The notes beneath the pieces are model-generated. The model was not told the DNA's origin. It made no database searches and was given only the letters and a program-made list of their open reading frames with translations. Below are positions 1-10,533 of a stretch of 64,000 nt of DNA, one piece after another. Position numbers and translations under genes: made by a program. Source of the DNA: Zygnema cylindricum (Eukaryota > Streptophyta > Zygnematophyceae > Zygnematales > Zygnemataceae). Position 1 is the stretch's first letter. Every line of letters begins with the position of its first letter. The stretch spans positions 53,398 through 117,397 of the forward strand of contig JBBHKE010002233.1 in the NCBI GenBank assembly GCA_037447655.1, given 5' to 3'.

Positions 1-101
1 TATTTAATAACTATATAACCCCGCTATCCGACTAATAACGCTATTAAAATTCCGTGTTTGTTATGTGGATATAACAAAAAAAGTGCCTGCACTAACACTT
101 T

Positions 102-142
102 GGGGGGGGGTTGGGTGGTGGGGGAGGGGGGAGAGGGCGGGG
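102..142. repeat. G-rich tract with G-quadruplex potential
   Basis: The + strand has at least four runs of three or more G separated by one or two other bases. A very similar tract lies at 541-592. Whether it folds is inference. Confidence 0.6.
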
Positions 143-540
143 ATTGTTTGGATATATAACGTCTATTAAAAACGACCAGGGCCTGGCTATATTGCGGTCG
201 AAGCGGCTATGCCTATTGCCATATAGCCAATTGTCTAAATAACGCTATAACTTAATGGGCTATGTGTTGTGATTGTTTTTATTTCACAAGTTATTCTTAC
301 AAAGAACAATGCTGGTCTAAAAACGACGTTTTGCTGTCACTTTCTATGACATTAGTTTTAAAGGCGCACACGGGCTTTTATATTTCAAAGCTCACCGCTG
401 TTTTTTTGCCGTAAGGACGCGATCGGGTAATTCAATATCGCAATAAATCTGTTAACCGATATACCGTTATCCGTATCGGCGAAGCTGGCGTTATATCGGT
501 CCGGGACCAGCAAAAATTATCTGCAATATATAGGTTTGTT

Positions 541-592
541 AGGGGTGGGAGAGGGGGGAGGGGGGGGTGGGTTGGGGGGGGGTTTCACAATC
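541..592. repeat. Second G-rich tract with G-quadruplex potential
   Basis: Runs of 3-9 G with short spacers on the + strand, about 440 bp after the first tract. The DNA around both is repetitive (motifs such as aataacgctat and short accgatat-type palindromes). I see no gene in 1-1200. Confidence 0.6.
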
Positions 593-1207
593 ACGTCCGT
601 GAAAAAAACAAATAGGTGTATTGTTTGTGCCTTAAAATTATCGCAATAATCAGCCTATCGCCCCAATATATCAATAATTTATTGTGATAATTTCCTTAAC
701 AGTATTAAACCAATTAATCGATTATCAATAGGTAAAAAAAGGTGCATATTGGTTATGGGTAAGAGGCTATCGATACACACGACTAACTTTTATGTTACTC
801 GTTTTTTGTACAACTGGGCAAGTAAAAATCAAAATTGTCAAAATCATCAAAATCATAAAAACCACTTCTTAATTATGTAATGTACGACCAACAAAATTTG
901 TAATTAGGCCTAGCCCCTCTTTTTTCGACGTTAATTTTTGAAATTTCAACGGTTGACGAGCTTTTTTCTCTATAGTAGTGTACGATTTGTATCACCATTT
1001 TATTTTTTCCTCCATGGACCTTTACCCTCAGTGCCTTTTTAAGCGAAACGTAATATGGATTAACTTTTTATTTAAAAGCGCGTCTGGGTCGCGTATCGAG
1101 AGATTTCAAATCCTCGAAACAAAAACGCGTTTATATCGCGTATCGAGGATGTTTTCAAAATTCCTTAGAGTGTATCACTATATCGGCCATGGTGCAGTTC
1201 ACTGCAG

Positions 1208-1409
1208 TACACCGCTAATCGTTATTAGTGTTAAATTTTTAATAGTGTTAATGTGATATTAGAATGAACAATACTAATTTAGTGCAAGGAGACGTGGCAG
1301 ATTGTAGTCCACATCCTTAAATAATGTTGTTAACTCTATTTTGTGATTTTCGGTTAAAAAAACTGCGGCCGAGTTAGTGTTATTAACACTAATAACGATT
1401 GGCGGTGTA
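1208..1409. mobile_element. MITE family 1, 202-bp copy
   Basis: The ends are inverted repeats: left TACACCGCTAATCGTTATTA, right the complement ending ATTGGCGGTGTA. The outermost TA on both sides looks like a TA target duplication. The interior carries a GACGTGGCAGATT-type block that is also found, inverted, in the copy at 10301-10502. There is no coding capacity. The superfamily is uncertain; a TA target would suit Tc1/mariner-like or related elements. Confidence 0.8.
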
Positions 1410-1412
1410 CCG

Positions 1413-2900
1413 GAGTCATCAATCGCTTAGGTGACGTGACGGCAACTGAGATCGTTTTTTTGGCTCTCCTTTTTTTAGGAGCTCCTCTTCTTTTTCGCGC
1501 TCCATTTTTTTTAGGAGCTCTTCCTTTTGACGCCCATTTTTTTTCCGCCCTCCCTTTTTTTTAACATCTCTCTTTTTTTTTTAGCGCTCTTTTCTATTTT
1601 ACATTTTGCCGCGCTTTTTTTTGTTATTCTTTTCAAGCCTCTCCTGTTCATAAATCTGTACTACGCACGACTCTTACGGATTTTTCGGCTCTTTGTGTTT
1701 AATCGTAAGACTTTAGAATTTAGTGTGGATTATATGCTTAGACTTTCCCATGTACGGACAGCGTTAATTCAGAATATACCGTACCGTACCGTACCTCACC
1801 GTACCGTTCGTCGAGACTTTACTTCACGGCCGGAGTCACCAATTCGGTGACGGCCACTCATTTTTTTTTCGCGCTCTTATTTTTTTGGATCTAAATTTAA
1901 TTTTTCGTGCTCTTTTCAATTTTTTATTTCGCGCGTTTTTTAGTTTTCTTACTTTCCCGCCTCGGCTGCTTAGAAATATTTAGTACGCACGATTCTTTAG
2001 GGACCTTCTGGCTTGTGTAGATATTGCGGACTCTAGAATCTTATCTGGATCCCATGTTTAACGTATCCCATGCTATCCGTACAACTGGCCGCGGTAAAGG
2101 ACAGTCGGAAGCTATCTTTTTCTGCCGTCAAAGAATGACATCACGTGAATTGTAGGTTCGGAATGTATCTGAGGTTCGGAAATAGATTCCCAAACAAGCG
2201 TTTTGATTCGTTGCATGCTCGGTGTAAAAATTTATGGTCATTTTTTTTTTAAAGTTTTTGACACGTTTTTACAGGTAATTGCTTGCCTGCCACCGCAAAA
2301 AAGTATGATACATGTACAGACACGTGGCAAAAGCGCCATCTCGTCGTAAATCACGGGCGCAGGTGACGTCACTAGCCTAACTAAGGTCCAACATAGCTGT
2401 TTAGACTTTAGTACACCGCCGAATCTAATCTCCAAAAAAAAATAGCACGCCAAACCCTAGAAGTCTTTATATCGCCACGTGTCCTAACGTACATCGAATT
2501 AAACGAAAACACCTAAGAACTAATAAAGTACAATGCTTTCCCTTCCGTAAACAGCGACATTCCCAACGCGCCCGTCAAATCGTACAGCTTCCTCTTAAGG
2601 AACCTTTTTTCAACGATCAAGTACTCATTCTAAACCACCTTTCTTGTCAAACCCTGACAGGTCAGTCACGCCTACCAAATACGACAAATTCTGACCAGAG
2701 AACATTTTAACTTTTCCGCTGCAGCTTGCGACAAAAGTCCTAACCGACGGACATACGTCCGTTTCGTACTTTTCTTCTCAGATTTTTAGCGCCAAAATTT
2801 GTCGGTGCCGCCCAGCCACCGCCGAATCTTCAACCGCCATTTCAACCAATAAGACAGTGACACGTCAATTGACATCCCGAACCTAAAATTCAAACGTAAA
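1413..2900. other. Intergenic, pyrimidine-rich, no gene seen
   Basis: Two similar T-rich stretches (about 1413-1610 and 1833-1960) begin with related gagtcaycaat motifs and contain repeated tttttaggagctc or cgcgctct blocks, so they look like diverged copies of one repeat. The remainder to 2900 is unique-looking, without a convincing open frame. It is the likely upstream region of gene A. Confidence 0.5.
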
Positions 2901-3004
2901 ACCGTACCTCCGTACCTCCGTACCTCGTCCTAACTTCCGGGAAAGTGTTACGAGGACCGTGGGGGGAAAAGATAAAGAAACGAGGGACAGGCGGTCTTCT
3001 CTGT

Positions 3005-3245
3005 GTCTTTGGCTCTCGTCCCTCTCTCTCTCTTCTTCTCTTCCCTCTCCCTTTCCTCTCTCGTCGTCTCTCTCTATCACTGCCTCTCTCTCTTTCCTGC
3101 CTTCCTTCCCCTTTCTCTTTTCTTCCCTCTTTCCCTCTTTCCCTCCCTCTTTCCCTCTTTCCCTCTTTCCCTCTCTCCCTCCCACTTTACCTCCCTTCCT
3201 CTTTCCCTCCCTCCCTCCCTCCCTCTTTCCCTCCCTTTCTCCGAG
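3005..3245. repeat. Polypyrimidine tract (CCCTCTTT)n
   Basis: An almost pure C/T run on the + strand ends about 5 bases before the proposed start codon of gene A, so it would lie in the promoter or 5' leader. Long open frames across it on both strands are low-complexity artefacts. Confidence 0.8.
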
Positions 3246-3248
3246 AAA

Positions 3249-4919
3249 ATGGCCTATTTGGATGAACAGCAGCTCCAAATGGTAAGATCAGCGCCCAAAA
3301 GAAGATGATATCATCATTTCTCTCATTTTAAAAATGTGTTTTTTAAAATTTAAAAAATATAATTTTGAAAATTTCATTTTTTTCCGGTTTATAAAATCGT
3401 GTTTCTGAAAATTTCTGTAAAAATTTTTCTTTTTCAATTTTATAAATGTGTGGCTAACAGTTTCTGTACATTTCGGGTTTTTGTAATTTGGAGATGTTTC
3501 TAACAAATTCTGCACATTTCATTGTTATTTTGTCGTATTGTTTGTTATTATGTTTTTCTTGTGCATTTTTTCTTTTCCTTTGGTTCTAATTGAATTTCTT
3601 TCTCTGTTTTATCTCTCCCTTTCCATCTCTCTCTCCCTCTCTCTCTCCCGTTCCTTTCCCTCTCCCTCTTCCTCTCCCCTCTCCCTCTCCCTCTCCCTCT
3701 CCCTCTCCCGCTCCCTCTCCCTCTCTCCGCCCTCTCTCCTACCCTCCCTCTCCCTTTCACCTCTCCCTCTCCATTCTCCCTCTCCCTTCTCCCTCTCACC
3801 TCTCCCTCTCCATTCTCCCTCTCCCTCTCTCTCTCTCTCTCCCTCTCCCTCTCCCTCTCCCTCTCTCTCTCCCTCTCCCTCTCCCTCTCCTTCTCCTTCT
3901 CTGGTTCAATTTTTTTGCAGGTTCGCGCCCTCCAATTCGAAGTCCCAAACTTAAGGGCGGAAAAAGAACGTTTAAACGTTACAATTCAAGTTTTATCGGC
4001 CGAGATTAGCCGTTTAAACGATGAGAATCACAGATTCAAATCTGCCCACGAAGGATCTCTGGAGGAAAATGAAGATTTACGCCTCGCTAATAACAATTTT
4101 GAAAGTGAAAGAGATCAATTCAAGACAGAAAATGAGAATTTGAAAGGGGAAATGGCTAATTTGAAAGCGGAAAAAGACAAGTTGCATGGGGAAAATGGGG
4201 TTTTAAAGGGAGAAAATAGGGTTTTAAAGCGGGAAAAGGGTTTTAAAGGGAGAAAATGTTTTAAAGGGGAAAATGGTGTTTTAAAGGGAGAAAACGATTC
4301 TTTCAAGGTGGAGAAGGATAAGTTAATGGGAGAAAACAAAATCCTTTCATCAAAAATTGCGGAAAAGGAATCGTTATTCGATCGAGAGATGGACGCTCAT
4401 AAACACAAGTTGACTGTTGCTTTTAAACATAGTGTAACCTCAACCAAGGAAGCGATGGAGAGAGAGAAGAAGGAATTAACGGAGGTTGGAGAGAAGGTGG
4501 AGAAGGAGAGGAAAGAAATAGAGGAGGAGAGAGAAAAGCTGGAGAAGGAGAAGATTGAAGTCGAGGAGACGAGAGAGAGAGTGGCCAAGGAGAAGAAGGA
4601 AATGGAGGGAGAGAGAGAGAGGATGGAGGAGGAGAGGAAGGAGGTAAAGGAGGAGAGAGAGAAGTTGGAGAAGGAGAAGAAGGAAGTGGAGGAGAAAGAA
4701 TTCGAAAGCCCTGATATTCGAGAAGCGAGGGAGGTCGTACAAAAAGACAAAGAACGTGTCCAGAAAGAGAGGGAAGAGTTGATTGAGGAAAGGAAACGGA
4801 TAGAGGAGGAGAGAAGGGATTTGGGAAAAATCAGAAAAGAATTGGAAGACGAAAGAAGGTTTTCGAAGAGGGAAAAGACAAAAAAACTGAATACTTACTT
4901 AATTTGGAGGAATTGGTGA
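3249..4919 (+). CDS. Gene A: Glu/Lys-rich coiled-coil protein (2 exons seen)
   Basis: Exon 1 is 3249-3281 (MAYLDEQQLQM, phase 0, donor GTAAGA). The intron is 3282-3920, mostly CT-rich with acceptor TTTTTTTGCAG. Exon 2 starts at 3921 (VRALQFEVPNLRAEKERLN). About 333 residues of exon 2 are open to a TGA at 4917-4919. Residues ~12-70 are a heptad-like coiled coil. Residues ~100-140 hold short repeats around VLKGEN (4195-4310). From ~190 the protein is a run of E/K/R-rich segments that could be a long coiled coil or a single alpha-helix. No family is recognised; such composition gives false matches to myosin, golgin and kinesin tails. In the last ~50 bases another frame reads EELVTALR and meets a donor GTAGGT at 4931, so the present stop may result from a small indel, and exons may continue downstream. 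I favour a real gene because the splice sites are good and the frame is long, but its 3' end is unresolved. Confidence 0.6.
3605..3900. repeat. Intronic (CTCCCT)n tract
   Basis: A nearly pure C/T simple repeat fills the 3' half of gene A intron 1 and runs into the polypyrimidine tract of the acceptor. The frames across it are artefacts. Confidence 0.85.
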
Positions 4920-4969
4920 CGGCTTTACGAGGTAGGTTTCTTTTTTTTTTTGCTTTTTGTTTTTTTGTT

Positions 4970-5365
4970 TGGAAAAAAAGAAAAAAAAAGAAAAAAAAAG
5001 AAATGTTGTTTTCCCAAAAAAGGGGAAGGAGAAAAAATGAGGGAAGAGAAAAAAATGAGGGAAGAGAAGAAAATGGGGAAGGGGGAAGAAAAGGGAAGGG
5101 AGGGAAAAGAAAAAGACAGTAAAACTGAAGGGAGAAGTGGGAGGAGGAGATGAAGCAGGATGAAAAATAAAAAAGGGGGAAAAAATGAAGAGAAGAAAAA
5201 GGGGGGGAAAAAAGGAGGAAAAAAAGAGGGAAAAAAAAAGGCGGAAAAATAAGGTTAAAAGAATGGGGATAAAGAAAGGATGAAAAAGAGGGAAAGAAGT
5301 TGGAGGAGAAGAGATGAAATTTTGAAGTGTGTGGGAGAGGGAGAGGGAGAGGGGGAGAGGGAGGA
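4970..5365. repeat. Polypurine tract
   Basis: An A/G-rich stretch (gaaaaa, gggaag, gagagg units) just downstream of gene A exon 2. Low-complexity frames occur on both strands. No gene is claimed. Confidence 0.75.
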
Positions 5366-5399
5366 GCAATGGAAAATTTAGCTTGGGAACTACATAGTT

Positions 5400-7100
5400 T
5401 GGACGTTTTAGGTGTCATTTTTTTTTGTCTTCCTTTCTTTGTTTTTCCCCTTTCCGTTCCAATATTTATTTATTCATTTATTTATTTATTTTTTATGCAT
5501 TTAGGATTGAAAACCCAAAAAAGTGATTCCAATCTCCATAAAACTTCCCCAAAAAATAAAAAGTTCGGCCGAAGAATATAGGATCGTTAAATTTTTTCGA
5601 CGAACTTCTCCATTTTTTTCTTTTGAGACTCTTCTTCAAGTCAGTACAAAATCACTTTCATCCTCAAGTTCCCAAAAAATAAAGAAGTTTTCGTCGAGTT
5701 CAAATTCTTTTTTCGACAAGTTTGGAAAAAAAAAATCTTCTTCGGTTCAAGAATTTCTACTTCAGGTTTTTTAAAAAAGGAGGTCTTCACCGAAATTTCA
5801 GACAAAAGAGACTTTTTTGAGTAAAAAGAAAAATAAAAAAATAGGAGGTTTTCAAAATAAAAGTCTTTATTTTAGCTTCAGTTTCTGGGAAACGGGAGGG
5901 TTTTTTTTTTCTTTTCTCTTTTCCTTTTTTTGGTAGGTTGGGAAATGGAGGTTTTTTATTTTAGATTTTTTTTTTCTCTCATGTGAATCAGAAAGCTGAA
6001 ATTTTTTAGAACGGAAGTACTTTTAACTTTCTTCTTCTTTATTATTTGTAACATATGATGTCATTTCTGACATTTTTCCCAGTTGAAGTTTTTTGAACAA
6101 TTTTTCAGTTTTTCATTTTGAATTTTATTTTTATGGTGTTTTTTACAATGGATTTTTTCTGGATTTTTGTTTTTGTTTTTGTTCAATCTCAGTGTTTTGC
6201 TTTTTATTGGTTATCGATGATTTTTATTTTTTTTCCAGTGTTTTGTTTAATTTTTTTTTTTTTCTTTGTGTTAATTTATTTATTTTCTGTGAAATTTTAG
6301 AAAGGTTTTCGTTCCAGTTTCTATACCAATAGCCGTTTCGATTTCAGTTTCAGTTTTAGTTACCGTTTCTGATTCAGTTTACACTTCTGATTCGGTTTCA
6401 GTCCCAGTTTCCGTTTCCGTGTCAGATTCAGATTCAGATTCATTTTGCATTTCAATCTCGTTTCTGTTCAGTTTCAGTTTCCAAATTCATATTTGTTTCA
6501 GTTTATGTTACAATTTTCCGTTTCCGTCTTTGTTTCCCTTCGATATCCGTTTCCAATTCTATTTCCAATTCCATTTCCGTTTCAGTTTCCATTTTTGTTT
6601 CAGTTTTCCAATTCCATTTTTATTTCGTTTCCTTTTTCGATCCCGTTTTCGTTTCCATTTCCCTTTCTACTTCCGTTTCAGTTCCCGTTTCAGTTTCCGT
6701 TTCAGTTTCCCCTTCCCTTACATTTTTATTTCAGTTTTAATTTCGGAAAGGCGAAAAAATTGCGGATGTAAATTTTTGTCCCTTTCAACAATTAACTTTT
6801 AAACTTTGATAAAAATAGTAAAGAAATGTTTTTTTCTTCGTATAAAAATCTCAATCGCGAGAGACCTTATAACGGTAAAAAAAATGATGATATTCCCTTT
6901 ATTTATGTTTTTTTTTTTTTTTAGAAATCATCAACTTTGGTGGCCAAAAAAAAATGTCACAATTTTATTTACTGTTATTGTTTAATTTATTATTATTATT
7001 ATTGTTATTTATAAAATGGAAACGAAGCATCAACTCCTCTTTCCAACTCACTCTAGACGCAGAATCAAAAGATGCTATGTCGGATAATGATTTTAATTTC
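5400..7100. other. T-rich spacer or introns downstream of gene A
   Basis: Mostly T-rich DNA with no convincing coding frame. If gene A continues past the donor at 4931 this would be intron. An acceptor-like TTTTTTAG occurs before AAATCATCAACTTTGG near 6924, but I cannot assign an exon there. Confidence 0.4.
6340..6745. repeat. Degenerate hexanucleotide repeat (GTTTCA/GTTTCC)n
   Basis: Dozens of GTTTCA, GTTTCC and ATTTCC hexamers in tandem over about 400 bp, with interruptions. The Phe/Ser-rich frames across it follow from the repeat. It is not the plant telomere motif TTTAGGG. Confidence 0.8.
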
Positions 7101-7113
7101 TTATTTTGTTTAG

Positions 7114-7224
7114 TCGGATAAACCGAACATTCCTAACGGTAAATTAAAAGTCAGGACAAAAAAAGAAAAAAATGCAAAAAAAAAAGAAAAAATCAAAAAG
7201 GAAAATAACAAAGAAAATGGATAA
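7114..7224 (+). CDS. Candidate terminal exon, Lys-rich tail (uncertain)
   Basis: A good acceptor (TTATTTTGTTTAG) precedes an open stretch of 36 codons starting SDKPNIPNGKLKVRTKKEKN and ending NNKENG before TAA at 7222. The composition resembles the charged tail of gene A, so it could be its last exon. No linking exons were found, and A-rich DNA easily gives Lys-rich frames. Treat as a hint only. Confidence 0.2.
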   Translation, partial: SDKPNIPNGKLKVRTKKEKNAKKKEKIKKENNKENG

Positions 7225-7229
7225 AACGA

Positions 7230-7960
7230 ATGGTTCAATCGAAGAACCACAAGCCTAATTATTACTTTCAAAATCTCCATTGAGGGAGGAGGAAGAAGAA
7301 AATGAGGGGAATAGAAGGAGGAGAGAAAGAGGAGAGGGAGGGAATGAAGGAACAGAAAAATAAAGAAGAAGAAAGGAAAAAAAAGGAAAGGTCTTTTTGG
7401 AAGAGGACAATGGAATATAAATATGGAACACAACGGATGGACCAAAATACAATAGAAGGGGAATGAAAAGAAAAATAAGAAATAGTAAATGAAATAGGTG
7501 GGAGATCCGCAGAGTGATGGAGCGGGATGATTTCGGATATGCGATCTCGACGCCGACGCCGACTGAAAGCTTCCGATTTTGAGATTTGGTTTTTATCTTT
7601 TTTTTTTTTTACTAAATTTATCCAAGGGAAAATAAATGTCCTCCACAATTTCGTACTCCTAGAAACGTCTCATATCAATACTTTTAATTTTGAATACAAG
7701 TGAATAATTTGAATATAATTAATGATTTGAATACAATCAAAGAATTTGAAGATAAGTGAATGGTTTTTAAATATAGGTGAAGGATTAGTAGAAATTGATG
7801 AATACTTTTATGGAATCCTAAAACCTATCAGTACAAAAATTCACCAAAAACTCACCAGAAATTCACCAAATTTCTACCAGAAATCGACATTAACAAGGAT
7901 AAGAAGCCTTTAAAATTCTCCCATTCGCTGTCAATTTTTTTTATTTTTTTTCGTAAACTT
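7230..7960. other. Intergenic, no gene seen
   Basis: Purine-rich to about 7400, then AT-rich with short repeated aatttgaa/ttcaccaa motifs at 7680-7880. The Phe/Ser/Leu-rich frames on the - strand are low-complexity. Confidence 0.5.
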
Positions 7961-7974
7961 GTTTAATTTTCAAA

Positions 7975-8120
7975 TAAAAACCGCCAAATCGGAAGGTAAA
8001 AACCTTACCTCTCCATCACGACCGTTGGATTAATAATCCGACAAGTGTGCACGGAAAAATGAGGTGAAAGGCCCCCCAAAAAAAAAACACTATTCAACAC
8101 TAATAGTGGTACACTATATA
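7975..8120. mobile_element. MITE family 1 relic
   Basis: It contains the family interior (ccgccaaatcggaaggtaaaaaccttacc, then a block ending acaagtgtgcacggaaaaa) also seen in the 22698-23232 copy. Near 8096 it ends caacactaatagtggtacac, a decayed right terminus. The left terminus is not recognisable. Confidence 0.5.
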
Positions 8121-8379
8121 CCATATTGCCAAGCCTTCTCCCTCTCCCTCCCCCCCACAAGAAGGGAAGGTCCAGAAATGGATGTCCTACAAAAAGACAA
8201 AAAAAAACATGATACCACACTATTTGAGAAGTTCAAATTTCCGTACGGCCAGTTACTAACTTACTTCTCAAAGTGGGTTTTCAAATCGAGAAAAAAAAAA
8301 AAAAAAAAAAAGGGTGACCAAAGTCTTCCTTTGAACCACCTCGCCCTTTCAGATAATTCCCTCTCTCTCCCTCCACTCC

Positions 8380-8500
8380 CCCGGTGACCTCATTCCTCCC
8401 ATTCCTCCCACTCCTCCCCCTCCTCTCCCCTCCCTCTCTCCCCTCCCTCTCTCCCCTCCCTCTCTCCCCTCCCTCCTCCCCTCCCTCCTCCCCCTTCTGT
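8380..8500. repeat. (CTCCC)n polypyrimidine tract
   Basis: A tandem cctccctctctcccct array, preceded at 8290-8310 by a poly(A) run. No gene. Confidence 0.8.
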
Positions 8501-9180
8501 ACAAGGGTTCATTGAAAGAATCGTACCTGCGAGGAATTTGTCCGATTTCGCAAAGTACTTTCTAAAATGTAATTTTCTACTTCTAGTTGCTTTAATAGGA
8601 CAAAAAATAAAATTACTACTAATAAATAGAATTAAGAGAGGAAATTTTCTAATTTGTAGTTTGTTAAAATGGGTACATTTCTTCATGCTTTCATATACAA
8701 CACAATTAATAAAATCCACTCCATTTTTTTAGTTGTTATAACAGCCTAATATTTTTTTCTAGTATCTTATTTTTATGCAGTATTCTTTTCCTTAATAGCT
8801 TCATTAGGGCAATAAATAAAGCGAAAAAGCCTTCGTTTCTAAGATGCTTACTTTAAAATGCTTGTTTCTTTTTCAAGAAATTTCAAATTTTACATTTTTG
8901 CAACAGTCATTTTTGCTAGGGATTTTTTTTTTTATGGTTTTTATCTTCAGTAATAAAAACATTAAAAGTAAAAGAAACGTAAACGGCAACTAGTCGTCGA
9001 CAAAGAAACACGAAGAAAGATGTGCAAATATGAAAACCAACATTGTGAAATTAAAGCGTCGGAGCTAGACTTGTTTGAAAATTACCAGTTTAATAAGTTT
9101 TTTAAATCGAAAACCAAGAAAGCAAAAATCAGAAATGTAAATCTCCATAGAGCTTTTGCTGGTCCTAGGTTTGTCATGAA
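8500..9180. other. Intergenic, no gene seen
   Basis: AT-rich unique-looking sequence. Two stretches share tgctttaataggacaaaaaataaa-like wording (8587 and 8800 areas), suggesting an old local duplication. No open frame has coding character. Confidence 0.4.
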
Positions 9181-9575
9181 CAGTGTGACGTCATCAAATT
9201 TCATGTGAATGTTTGTCATGGAGTGTGACGTCATCAAATTTCATGTGACTGTTTGTCATGGAGTGTGACGTCATCAGTTTCATGTGACTGTTTGTCATGG
9301 ACAGTGTGACGTCATCAAATTTCATGTGGCAGTTTGTCGACAGTGTGACGTCATCAGATTTCACGTGACAGTTTGTCATGGGCAGTGTGACGTCATCAGA
9401 TTTCAGGTGACAGTTTGTCAGTGTGACGTCATCTGATTTCATGTGGCATTTTATCATGGAAAGTGTGACGTCATCAAATTTCGTGTAACAGTTTGTCATG
9501 GACAGTGTGACGTCATAAAATTTCATATCACAGATTGTCATGGACAGTATGACGTCATCAAAAATTTCATGTGAC
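9180..9575. repeat. Ten-copy tandem array centred on TGACGTCA
   Basis: Ten units of about 36-43 bp, each with the pattern agtgTGACGTCAt, an ATTTCATGTGAC-like block, then GTTTGTCATGG. The 8-bp palindrome TGACGTCA is intact in all ten units although surrounding bases differ. TGACGTCA is the CRE/TGA-type core bound by plant and animal bZIP factors (established knowledge). Function here is inference. Confidence 0.9.
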
Positions 9576-9649
9576 ACAGAATACTGTCCAGGGGATCCTG
9601 TTCTCATCGTCGCCTTCCCAGTTGTGGCCCTTAGCTTGTCAAGGTACAG

Positions 9650-10205
9650 TACACCGCCAATCGTTATTAGCGTTGTGTACGCTAATTCCGTCCCGCTTTT
9701 TTCTTTTTTTAGTCTCCATTAGTGTAGTTCATTCTATTTTTTTATTTATTCTATTTTTTTATTTATTTTATTTAGGGCTATTTTCAGTACGTTGTCTCTT
9801 AAATAGAGTTGTGTACGGTCAGTGTCAGACCGTACATAAATGTACCTTTTAAGTTAAAAATTACAATAAATTAGTTTTAGTAACCGCAGACGCATGAGAA
9901 TGTGCGTTCTAAAAAGGATAAAAACCAGGTCGTGAAAAATCCCGTTCCCACATATTCGTCCGACAGCCGCGTTTCGACCGTGTGAATGTACGATTTGTGT
10001 ACGATTTGTCAGATTTTGTACGGAGACCTATATTAGTGTAAGCATGTTTGCGACCGACATTTTTTTTTTCAAAGATCCAAATTACCATAATCAAACAATT
10101 AGAATGTATGATTTTTTCCAAAATTTTCAAATTCTTAAATAGCGAACACCACTGTAATTATTATTATACACTAATCAAACTCCGCTAATAACGATTGGCG
10201 GTGTA
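9650..10205. mobile_element. MITE family 1, 556-bp copy
   Basis: The left end TACACCGCCAATCGTTATTA is mirrored by the right end, the complement ATTGGCGGTGTA, both starting or ending in TA. It is longer than the 202-bp form. The interior includes a gtgtacggtcagtgtcagaccgtac inverted motif near 9810 that recurs in the 22116-22679 copy. Non-coding. Confidence 0.8.
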
Positions 10206-10300
10206 GCATATAGGTGGTCATAAACTAATATAGCATAGTTTTTGTCTTTTTGTGTGTGTATGTGTGAGTAGTCAACTAGGGCAATAAAATAGTTTCCCAC

Positions 10301-10502
10301 TACACCGCCAATCGCTATTAGAGTATATAACGCTAATTCGGTGCCCCTAAATTTTGACCCCAAAACCTGAAATAGAATTAATAACGCTATTTAAGGACGT
10401 GGACCATAATCTGCCACGTCTCAGGTACTAAATTAAAATCAATAACGCTAAATTTTTTTTGACGCTATTTAATCCTTGACTCTAATAGCGACTGGCGGTG
10501 TA
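10301..10502. mobile_element. MITE family 1, 202-bp copy
   Basis: The ends TACACCGCCAATCGCTATTA and its near-complement ACTGGCGGTGTA are flanked by TA. The interior GGACGTGGACCATAATCTGC block matches 1208-1409 in the opposite orientation, and both copies are 202 bp. Non-coding. Confidence 0.85.
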
Positions 10503-10533
10503 GTTTTCTAATTTGTTTAATTATTCAAACTTA

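Noticed and set aside
2883-3278. 131-codon Gly/Glu/Arg-rich minus-strand frame and Pro/Ser/Leu-rich + frames
   Set aside because: They arise from the polypyrimidine tract before gene A; no splice or domain evidence.
3538-4009. Ser/Leu/Pro-rich frames over 3538-4009
   Set aside because: Simple repeat in gene A intron 1; overlaps the true exon 2 in another frame.
4831-5418. 195-codon Phe/Ser-rich minus-strand frame
   Set aside because: Complement of a polypurine tract, low-complexity only.
6093-6332. Phe-rich hydrophobic frame suggesting a membrane protein
   Set aside because: T-rich DNA gives Phe runs in several frames; no other coding sign.
9180-9575. CRISPR-like appearance of regularly spaced repeats
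   Set aside because: Whole ~40-bp units are repeated and there are no unique spacers or cas genes; eukaryotic minisatellite.
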